Position numbers and translations under genes: made by a program | Source: Ottelia alismoides | Taxonomy: Eukaryota; Streptophyta; Magnoliopsida; Alismatales; Hydrocharitaceae | DNA: 64,000 nt | Reading direction: 5' to 3' | Assembly (NCBI GenBank): GCA_037367405.1 | Contig: JAZKJV010005535.1 | Span: 62,001-126,000 of the forward strand | In this document: positions 45,216-54,589 of the stretch, piece after piece | How the letters are laid out: each line of letters starts with the position of its first letter | How positions within the stretch are numbered: the stretch's first letter is position 1 | The notes under the pieces: model-generated | The model's database searches: none | Told to the model about the DNA's origin: nothing | What the model saw: only the letters and a program-made list of their open reading frames with translations

Positions 45216-46018
45216 AAATAGCTATTTTGTTCAGAAAAATCCATAAAAATATGTGTATGCTCCTTATTGCACACACCTCGCACATATTTATTTTGTATTT
45301 TTAGGATTTTTTATTATTTATTAAAAATAAAAAATAGCTTAAATATTTCCTGTTTACATTCTAAAATACCAAAAATATAAAAAAAAGTTTTTGAAAAAAT
45401 CCAAAAAAATATATTTGATTTTTTAGTCATTTTATAATTCCAGATCAAAAAACCCTAAAAATTATATAAGAAAACTCCTAAAAATTGAAAAACCCTAAAA
45501 ACCTTTATACAAAAAGCTCTCATGGGAATCCTCAAGCGAACCCTAAAAACCCTTAAAACCTTTATATCGATGTATATATGTATGTATGTATGTAATAGAT
45601 ACATACATACATGCATGCATACATGCATACATGCATACAAGCATCCATGCATGCATGCATGCATACATGCATATATTTATATTTATTTTGCTCAAAAATA
45701 TATTTTTCTTCCCTTATTTATTTAAAATAGCTATTTTGCTCAGAAAAATCCATAAAAATATGTGTACTCCTGATTGCACACACTTCCACGTACATATTTA
45801 TTTTGTAATTTTAGGACTTTTTATTATTTATTAAAAATAAAAAATAAAGTATTTCCTATTTACAGTTTAAAATACCAAAAAATGTAAAAAAAATTAAAAA
45901 TCCAAAAAAATATGTTTTGAATTTATTTAGTTATTTTATAATTCCAGACCCCAAAACCCCTAAATATTATAAAAGAAAACTCCTAAAAATTGAAAAACCC
46001 TAGAAACCTTTATACAAA
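45216..46018 (+). repeat. Direct duplication within the element A 5' LTR
   Basis: Two copies of about 290 bp, 510 bp apart, share AGCTATTTTG-TCAGAAAAAT, CCATAAAAATATGTGTA and AAACCCTA-AAACCTTTATAC. The single counterpart in the 3' LTR is at about 52,815-53,105. A microsatellite lies between the copies. Confidence 0.8.
45571..45675. repeat. TATG/CATA/CATG microsatellite with hairpin
   Basis: A TATGTATG run turns into ATACATAC and then a CATGCATA/CATG run. The ATGTATGTATGTA and TACATACATACAT parts are inverted around AATAGA, so the tract can fold back. Confidence 0.85.
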
Positions 46019-46178
46019 ATGGATTCAGGTCTGATGATATGGATTCTCTTGAGGAGTCCCACGAGAGCTTGCAATCGCCAAAATACAAAAAAATGAGCAC
46101 AATTTAAAAATCCAAAGAGAATTCAGGAGACACCTGCTTTATTCATCTTGTGAGGAGAGAGACCATCTGCCAGATACT

Positions 46179-46700
46179 TTGACCACACATCCATTCACAT
46201 CACGTCCCACCTTTGACCCTGAGGATGCCATTGTACAGACTGCTCTTAGTTATCCTCGTGTAGATGATGATTCTGATCTCCTCCCTTGTATGGAGGAGAT
46301 CCAAAAATTCAAAAAAATACCGACTGAACCCGAAATGTTGGTTACCATTCATGAGATCATTCAGGCCCCACTTCACCAAGCCATGACCCGATTATCTTAT
46401 CCTCAACCCAAGAAGAGAAAGCAGAGGAACATATCTAAACGTCATATTCTAACCCCAACCACTGCCCATGCCATCATCCACCGTCCATCTTATAGGAAAA
46501 GGAACACGGCTAAACCATGCACTAGCTGCACCATCTCTGACCACACATGTGATCACACTCTCCTTTACGGCGGTGCTTCAATTAGCATCATACCCTTCTC
46601 ACTGGTACAATCTCTTTACTTAGGGCCTCTCATGAAAACCAGGATGATTGTTCAATTCGTTGATGGATTTGTTAAGAGGTTGAATGGTATTCTATAGAAC
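46179..46700 (+). pseudogene. Decayed protease region of element A
   Basis: A 172-codon open frame ends in HTLLYGGASISIIPFSLVQS, LGPLMKTRMIVQFVDGFVKR. This matches the element C protease (TLLDSGSSINLLP...LGPLKQTHMILQFADRSVKR). The catalytic Asp is replaced by Tyr (LLYGG for LLDSG), so it cannot be an active protease. The N-terminal part is basic and resembles the linker before the protease. Beyond 46,700 the sequence still resembles protease with stops and shifts (IVLP, ILG-like remnants). Confidence 0.75.
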
Positions 46701-46899
46701 CTCGTCATTTCGATTTAGGGCATGAGCTATACCATCGATTTTATCGTATTGCCCATGGAGACCTCCACTGGGAGCACTCTCTAATCATCTTGGGATGACA
46801 TTTCCTCGCCTCTACAAGGGTCGTTATTGATTATGGATCAAGAGATTCGCTTCTGACCTATTGATGGAAGCGAGGTGATCATCACTTCACCCACTACCG

Positions 46900-47560
46900 A
46901 TCAGAGACCTGCACCTGATGCACTTACACCTATCTTGGCTGACCTCATGGAATATGACCTTGATGAGACTATCAAATATTTTTTTTGCATGTTGGATTCG
47001 ATTGAGACATGAGTTCCTCCCCATGGAGGAAGACTCAGAAAGTATGGACCTCAGAGTTCCTTCTCCTGGTATTTGGCGATGTGTTGATGACATCTGCAGG
47101 ATTTACATGGTTGACACTATTGAGAGGAGGGCAGATATTGATGAGACTGATAAGGTCGAATTTGATCTTGTTGCTTTTATCCAAGAATTCGGGTTTTTTG
47201 ATGAGAATGATGATCCGGTTGAGACTTTTGAGGACGAAGATGATTCGACTACTTCCACAGATGAGTTCATTTCTTTTGGTTTTGACCTAGGAGAGACCTC
47301 GCAGGACGACCTTTACTCTACTTCTTCCGATGATGAGTTTGTCCCTTTTACTTCGACATCTGCGAGATACCCAAGGTAGGACCTAGCCACACTGCTTCCA
47401 CTGACCCGTCTGTTCCTTCTCATCCTAGGACCACTGAGGATCCTCACCAGGTTGATCCTGATCGGCTTCCGTCCACTGTGGACTCCAATATCGACCTACA
47501 CCTTGTTAGATCCATTGCTCAACGGTCCCGCAAGAAGGTTCACTTTCGGCCTTCTTGACC
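46900..47560 (+). pseudogene. Acidic reading frame of element A, frameshifted
   Basis: An open frame to 47379 is strongly acidic from about 47,020 (MEEDSESMD, DETDKVEFDLVAFIQEFGFF, DENDDPVETFEDEDDSTTST). After a one-base shift near 47,375 an adjoining frame continues with VGPSHTASTDPSV and ends SRKKVHFRPS at about 47,560. It may derive from the acidic protease-RT linker seen in element C (residues 290-415) or be a separate late ORF. I see no RT, RNase H or integrase motif between here and the 3' LTR. Function unknown. Confidence 0.5.
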
Positions 47561-47650
47561 TTTGTATATCCATCCTCTTGTATATTCGCTTTCATTTTCT
47601 TCTGTTCATCTAACGTACTACTCATCCACCCCATTCTTGTGTGTACCTTG

Positions 47651-48265
47651 CTTAGGACGTACTTTGTCCTAAGTATAGCAGGGGTGGATGAGCCGGGTGT
47701 TATTTCTTCATTTCGTTTCATCACTCTTATCGTTGCCTATACTTAGGGATCTTTTACCCTAAGTATAGGGGGAGTGATGCGTACATTCTCTTCGATCTCT
47801 TCTTCTATATTCATCTAACTTTTCTTCTTTTCTTCTTCTTTTCCTTTTCATTTTTCTTTTTCTACCGAAAATATGTCACCCCTTTTTATCAGTCTTCTAT
47901 ACTTAGGACACACTTTTTCCTAAGTATTGGGGGTGTACACCCCGATTCTTTCATTTTGGTCTTCTCCACCGTCTCCTCTTCTTGTCTATACTTAGGGATA
48001 TCTTACCCTAGGTATAGGGGGAGACAGTCTGAGTACGATCTATTCATTCCCACCCTTGGCCCTCCCTGCTTTGTGTATAGTCTGCTATACTTGGGATTAT
48101 TTGATCCTAAATATAGGGGGGACGGTCAACTTCTCGTTCATTCATTTCGTTTATTCATTCCTTCATTCGTTATTCTTTAGACTTTGCTATACCCAGTACG
48201 ATTTATGTCTTCTCTTTTTCTCTCTGATCTATGAGGACATAGCTCAAGCTAAGTATAGGGGGGTC
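47651..48265 (+). repeat. Array of PPT-like stem-loops in element A
   Basis: Five units have the form CTATACTTAGG, an 8-15-base loop, CCTAAGTATAG and then GGGG, with small changes, at about 47,651-47,685, 47,737-47,773, 47,897-47,932, 47,986-48,022 and 48,085-48,121. A half-site GCTAAGTATAGGGGGG is at 48,250-48,265. Order and spacers parallel the array in element C on the opposite strand. Confidence 0.9.
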
Positions 48266-50081
48266 ATATATACTCCGTATATACTTTATCCATAATTCGT
48301 ACTTTCACATTTTTAATAATAATTATGGCTAGAAATACAAGTAAATTTATTACAAACACTTAATAAAAGAAGAATATTATTCCTCAAACTATTGTTGTAT
48401 TTACTGATTAATAAATCAGGTAAAAATATTTTTTGCAAATTATTTGAAAAATAGTTTGAAAATCCTTTTGAAAAAACATTTTTAAAACTATTTGGAAAAA
48501 TTTTGTTCAATGTTTTCAACCTGTGTAAAAACATTTTGTTTGTAAAAACGTATTTTCTTTGTATGAAATAAAAATATTTGAAAAATGCTTTGTAAATGGT
48601 TTGAAAAAATGGTTGCAAAAATATTTTGAAAAATCTATATATACTATTTAAAAAAACCTTTGCAAAATGATTTGCAAATGTGTGTAAATGTTTGTAAAAA
48701 TATTTGTAAAAATATTTGTAAAAATTATTTTGGACCATAGTTTTTAAATTTGTTTCTAAAATTATTTTCAAATAAGTTTGAGGAATATATACATCACACT
48801 AAAATTATTTATAAATATGACCACTTACACCTTGTAAATTCTTAAAAATCCTAACTCTTGTAAATATAAGATGCATCCCTGTGTAAATATTTGTACCTAG
48901 TTTTTACCCAAAACCTTTTTGTTTTCAAAAAGCACAAAAAATTGTAAAACCAAAAATACCAAAAACATTTGCAAAACCTTTTTGAAAAATACAAAAAATG
49001 CATGTGCATCATCTTTTTTTAAAATTACATAAAAAGTTCAAAACTTTGAAAAATTGCATCACAAAAATATTTTCTGCATAGCATTTGCATAGCATTCGCA
49101 TTTTCAGATTGAGTTTGACAATTGAACAAGTCTAAGTAAAATCCGAAGATTAGAGCTTGGTTGGATCTTAAATCTACATAATAACAGGAACCTTATAGGA
49201 GCTGGAATTGAGGTATTTCAGGTCTAATTAACTTAATTCTTTGAGAATTGTGAGACTTGGTTCAATGGATTCTTGACTGCCTAAGTAGAGTATTTCAGAA
49301 CACAAACACGGCTCCTGTTGATTATGACCTAACTTGGACACTTGCACCTTTCGCTTGGCTCAACTCAGTTGGAGTGGTGAGGGGATTGGATTTGCTGATA
49401 TGAGACGCACACAAGTGGAAACATTTATCCCCGTCTAGGGAGGGAAGTGCACCCCAACCCGTCCATTAGTAGAGAAGTCTAAAGACAGGAGAGTGTGGGT
49501 TGCAATAATGCTTCAAAAGAGGGATAGTCTACTTGCTCAAGAGGAAAAACTTCTTATGTAAATGATGTTGTATATAGTATTTCAAAAAAAAGAATCAAAA
49601 AGCAAAAACTCCAAAAAAGTGGGCATGCCTGATTGAAAATAAAATGCATGCCGGAGTGTATATATTTGTATAGTCAACAAGCAAGCTTGAGCTTCAAAGT
49701 CAAATCATGTAAGCCTACAGCCGGATGACTTGACTACACTGGTCATGCATCCTAGGATAGGTAGCTACATTTGCTATCATCCATTCTTCTCTTCACCCCC
49801 TCCTCTTGAGCTGGTTTGCGTATGAGTTGAAGTATTATGACCTGGCTATTGAGGAGACTTGAGCAGAGTTTTGGGATCCTCGAAGGCTGTTGGATTTCAA
49901 ATCCGATTCCCAATAAGGATCTGACCGCACTAAAATTCCAAAGGTCCGACTTAAGCTCCAAACTTGATTTTGTGAAGACAAGTTTGATAATTAAACTTAA
50001 TCCGATTTTTTTCTTTTTCTTTTCTTTGTTTTTCTTTCCTGCACTTATCGCATAAGTGTTTGCTGGGGACTAGCAAAGGCA
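48266..50081 (+). other. Element A 3' non-coding region
   Basis: An A-rich degenerate TTTGAAAA/TTTGCAAA stretch (48,310-48,790) is followed by AT-rich spacer and then a block (49,090-50,000) closely matching element C 28,380-29,340 in reverse. Examples are GTCTAAAGACAGGAGAGTGT, AGAGGGATAGTCTACTTG, GGATGACTTGACTACACTGG and AGGATAGGTAGCTAC. No shared reading frame is apparent. Confidence 0.7.
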
Positions 50082-50091
50082 ATTATAGGGG
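50082..50091 (+). other. Element A polypurine tract
   Basis: ATTATAGGGG directly precedes the 3' LTR start TGATGAA at 50092, after AGCAAAGGCA as in element C. One pyrimidine-for-purine change relative to C (AAGTATAGGGGGG) fits an old copy. Confidence 0.75.
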
Positions 50092-53000
50092 TGATGAATC
50101 TCCATTTCATCACCTTTATTCTATCATTTTGTCCTTAAAAACCTAGTAAATGCATGCAAATATCCTAATTTGCATAAATTAACATGCATGCTTTGTTGTA
50201 CAAATTGTGTATAAAATATTGTTTTTATTTGCAAAATTATAGAATAAAGAAAAGAAAAGGAATAAATTATCAAATATATTTTATGACCCTAAATCCCGAG
50301 ACCTGGGCATCTTGATGACTAGGTCGACATGGAATAAAGTAGGGGGAGATAAGGGCCAAAATACAATAAAAAATCCCATTTATTTATTCATTTTGGGACC
50401 TATTTTTATTTCTACTTTTTATACCTCAAATAAAGAAATTTTGAACATGAAAGTTATATATAGTAAAATACAGAAAAATACAAAATTGAGTTTACACAAA
50501 AATAATATACATAATAAAAGTTACGGTCTAAATAAATTTTCAAAATCTAACTTTCCATATCCATATCTCTCAAATAAAAACTCAAAATATACCAAAATCA
50601 CTTTAATTGTATGTAACTTTTAATAAGCTATTTAATGAAGGTGGTTTCATATTTTTTGGAGTTAAGGAGTGAAAGTTAGATTTTGGACCCCTATTGTATA
50701 GTATACTCAATTAAAATATTCATTTTATTTATTCTCTATTATTTTTATAATTTTTTAAATATTATTTATAATATATGTATATATTAAAACCAGAATAAAA
50801 ACATAAAGAAAACACTAAAATAAAATAGGTATATAAAATATATAGATGAAATACCTATAATTATACCAATATAAATAATACACCTATTTATTTAAGTATA
50901 TATACTATATATGAAAAATATAATAAAAAATATTTAAGGATATAAAAATAAGTATAATTTTATAAAATAATAAACTAAAATAACAAAATCAAAAATACAA
51001 AATAAAAATAAAATACTCCAAAACATAGATAAATATACCTATAAATAAGCCGTAAAAAGTGACTTGTAATTATATACCTCTAAAAAATAAATAAATATCA
51101 TAATAAAATAATTGAGAAAATAACATACATTTTTTTATTTTATAACTTAAAACTAATAAAATCATTTATTATTTAATATCGTTTTTATAAATAATTTTTA
51201 GGAGGGTTTTTCCTGGTTAGTCCACGTGGACAACCAGGTTGCTCGGATAGTTGACTCCGGTCAACTATCTGACCTAGTTACTGTAGCTCTGACACCTAGC
51301 CGCTGACCTCTATTCTCGATTTCCCCCCCTCGATACATCAATCGAGGGGACGTTGACCCTTCATGAACGATATTCCCTGTACCACCATGATCCACGCCGA
51401 GCACCTTGCTTCCTTTAGATCTCATCCCTGTGCTCGGTATCTGTCCTTGAACTTCACACCATCACCTCGTTGTTCATAAACTACACCTGACTTCCTTTTG
51501 GATGTTGAACATCATTTGACCAACCTTGGCCCCCTTTTTCTGTGCCCTGGACTGGAGAAGGTGACAGCTTCTCCTCCGGCCAAGTTTAGTGGCGTCAGGC
51601 GAGGTTGGCGTCGTGTTCCACCACCTCCAGTGGAGCGCCATCATTGAGGTTCTATCTCTGGTCGCCCAGGCCATTGAGGTACGTTGTATTGATTCTAGCT
51701 TCTTTGAGTTCCTTGTATAGTCTTAACTTTAGTTTTATAGTTTAATCGTGTGTTTAGCTGTAAAGCACCACATTCAAAGTTTGACGGAGCTCCGCTCTAG
51801 TGAACTCCTCCGTTGTGTCTCTGCTTGTTGACTGACGCCCACTCCACTTCCAGTAGCCTCCCCATCGCCTTCTCTGCATCTCGATACACTTCATTCACCT
51901 CGCTCCCACTTGGATTGAGATCTGGGTGTCCCTCCTCCGCCACCTCGTCGAGACACCACTGCTCTATCCCATTGCGTGCCCATTCACCCTTTTGATCATC
52001 GAGGAAGTTTTCCCTCGATGTTTTGTCTCTTCTAGTGCGGGCTGAATGCCAAAGCTCAGTTGTGGGGGTATTTTGATCCCCATCGGAAATTCCTGGACCC
52101 GCTCTTCCTCTCTGACCCCGTTGGAGAACTCCTGCAGTCCCCAATTCATTTTGACTCCTCCAGCCAATAGAGGAACCTGCCAGGAGCTTCTGGACCTCTT
52201 CGTGGAATAGCAGGAGGTTAGAGGCTCGTTCTCTAGCCAATCAAAGCTCAAAGGAACAAGAGTTCTTCCTTGTTACTCCAAGCGACCTCTGAGCCATCCG
52301 ATCCAGTCCGTCTCCCCGTTTTGATGCGAATCGTTGGATACAGAAGCCCAAAACCGTTGACTCCCTTTGGTGATCTAATCCCAGCCGTCCTGGACGAAGC
52401 GGTATCGCGACACAGGAGTGTGCCACGTGTCAAATTGATTAGCCTACGCCGTTCAATCCGCTGTAGTGGGGGTAAATTTCATGCGTGCCCTTGCATTTTG
52501 TCATTTTAATTATACTCATGTAATTTATTTGTAATGCTTTAAAACTTTTGTAAATTTTGCACTGAGGCCCCCTCCATCTTTAGTTATTTGCATATCAGTC
52601 CGCGTCATGTCACCTCACGTGCCTGTGCATGTGAGGTGCGAGCATTTTGCATTAGAGGCCCTGTAGGTTCTTTGTATTTCATTTCGGTACCAAAACTTTT
52701 TAATTTTGTTATAATATTTTTGTGAAAATTGCTGCTAGACCCCCGGACTCATTTTTATTTACAAAATGCCCTTGCGAATACTGTAGTTTATTTTTGTTTC
52801 CTTTATTTATTTAAAATAGTTTTTTTGCTCAGAAAATCTATAAAAATACATGTATGCTCTTGATTGCACACACTTCGATGAACATATTTATTTTACAATT
52901 TTAGGACTTTTTATTATTCATTAAAAATAAAAATAGCTTAAATATTTCCTGTTCATAGTTTAAAATACCAAAAAATAAAAAGTTTTTGAAAAATTCCAAA

Positions 53001-53775
53001 ATAAAATATCTTGTGTTTATTTAGTTATTTTATAATTTCAGACCAAAAAAACCCTCAAAAATTATAAAAGAAACTCTTAAAAATAAAAACCCTAAAAACC
53101 TTTATAAAAAGTAGCAAACCTTTATAAAAAAAATCTTGTGTTTGTTATTTTTTATCTCCATTTTAATTCAGCCTAATTAATTAAACCCTGATTTAGGGTA
53201 TTTTTGACTTTAAAAATATATAAAAATTAGCAAAATATCCTAAAAACATAAAAATGGTAAAAAATTATTTAAAAACCCAATAAGACTTTATTTTCTTTAT
53301 TTTATCTATTTTTATTAATATCTATGTTAGTTTATATTGTATATATATTCTCTCTATATATCTATATTATCTTTTAAAAAAGAATTAATAAATATATAAA
53401 AATATAAAAAATATAAAAACATAAAATTAAAAAATCAAAATACAAAATTATAAAAAAATTAAAATTAAAAAATCAAAAACTAAAAACCCACAAAAAAGAA
53501 ATATAGACAAATAGCTCACAATCATTTTTGTGTAGTAAATTGCGAGATCTATCTTATTTGCTCCATGTGTTCGACACTCTACACATACTTGCACACTATA
53601 CACATCTTGTTGTAGAGTTAAATAAAATAAATTTTATCTCCATGTTTATTTTCATTGATTGATCATTTAATGTGGGTTAATGTTGATTAATTATGGTTTC
53701 TTGTGGGTCGCCACAGTGATTGTGTCTCCACCCTGTGTGAGACATATTTAGACCCGCGAAGAACCCTAGTCATCA
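50092..53775 (+). repeat. Element A 3' LTR
   Basis: This 3,684-bp LTR begins TGATGAATCTCCATTTCATCA and ends AGTCATCA. It is followed by the ATAAG duplication at 53776-53780. It is uninterrupted and contains the empty target of solo LTR B. It includes the decayed G-box palindrome (about 51,221-51,247) and the perfect inverted W-box pair (51,246-51,269). Reading frames such as 51,797-52,240 on the minus strand are unrecognised. Confidence 0.9.
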
Positions 53776-53780
53776 ATAAG
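53776..53780. repeat. Element A target-site duplication, right copy
   Basis: ATAAG, matching 18784-18788. Confidence 0.85.
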
Positions 53781-54584
53781 ATTTAAGCAAAGAGGGACAA
53801 CTATAACCAGTTGCAGCTTGTGCCTTAAGAGATGATGACACCACTTTCCTTTGAAAACATTTGAAGCTTTGATTATCACAAAGGACAACTACTATTTTAA
53901 AGCATCTACTAAGCATCTCAAGATACAAAAGCATCTGAACGAACATACAAGCCACAACCACCATATGAAGATAACAACAACAAAAGAGAGTTATAACCAA
54001 CCGTTGAAGAGAAAGAGCATTGGTATCGATCAAGCAACAAAAAAGCACATCAATAAACAAACTACCGAACACAAGCGTAAATCATCATGCAATAGAGCAG
54101 GAAGCCCTTGGCAGGAGTTTGAAATCAATCAAAACAAGCTACAAGAGCAACAGAGCACAGAACAAGAAGCCAATATCTCGAACAACTGCTATAAGTAAAC
54201 TATGCAGCTCTATCACCCAATTTTTGAAGCAAAAATGAGGGGCAAGGGGCAAGAACTCGTACTCAACCTCCAGGAGGCCCTCAAGATCAACGAGATATGT
54301 AAACAACACGTAAAAAGGAATAACTCCAACCCTAAGAGAATGAGAGATGGCAGAGCCAATTTCCTACCCCTTATATAGTGATTTCAGGGAATGGTTGCAG
54401 CCCTACAACCCAAATCTAAGGCCATGACGTTCAACGACAACGCATGGAGCTTCAAAAGGACCATGTTAATGGCTACCCCCTATACTGCCACGAAAGGAAG
54501 ATAGGCATCCAAAGCACAAGAATCCAACTATCCAAAATAAATCCCACCTTCCGTAGCCTTATGGCAAAAGCTGCTTTTGCCATG
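53781..54584. other. Spacer between elements A and D
   Basis: This continues the sequence left of element A (before 18,784). An open frame of 115 codons at 53,851-54,198 is rich in Lys, Asn, Gln and His and has no recognisable domain; I do not call it a gene. A TATATAG at about 54,374 could belong to an older decayed LTR. Confidence 0.4.
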
Positions 54585-54589
54585 ATCGA

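Larger units (their letters stand above)
43798..46018 (+). repeat. Element A 5' LTR, second part
   Basis: This resumes the A LTR after the ACCAC duplication and matches 51,391-53,107 of the 3' LTR. It carries an extra tandem duplication (45,216-45,510 and 45,726-46,018) that the 3' LTR lacks. Similarity stops at about 46,018, so the LTR's last 670 bases are deleted. Reading frames inside (for example 44,153-44,571 on either strand) recur only as LTR sequence and are not recognisable proteins. Confidence 0.85.
18789..53775 (+). mobile_element. Element A: non-autonomous Athila-like retrotransposon, interrupted by B and C
   Basis: A spans two LTRs of about 3.5-3.7 kb. The 5' LTR is 18,789-20,105 continued at 43,798-46,018; the 3' LTR is 50,092-53,775. 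The interior is about 4.1 kb (46,019-50,091). The 5-bp duplication ATAAG flanks the whole. The LTR copies differ at roughly one base in ten by eye, so A is the oldest layer of the nest. The end of the 5' LTR, the primer site, gag, RT, RNase H and integrase are missing. What remains is a decayed protease, an acidic reading frame, a stem-loop array, a conserved 3' non-coding block and a polypurine tract. Confidence 0.85.

Noticed and set aside
47651..48265. CRISPR-like reading of the regularly spaced stem-loops
   Set aside because: Units are imperfect, spacers are not of uniform length, no cas genes exist, and the locus is inside a plant retrotransposon.
51797..52240. 147-codon minus-strand open frame in the A 3' LTR, similar to one at 44,153-44,485
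   Set aside because: The frame is not kept between the two LTR copies and resembles no known family.
53851..54198. 115-codon open frame between elements A and D
   Set aside because: Low-complexity Lys/Asn/Gln composition, no recognisable motif, and overlapping frames of similar length.
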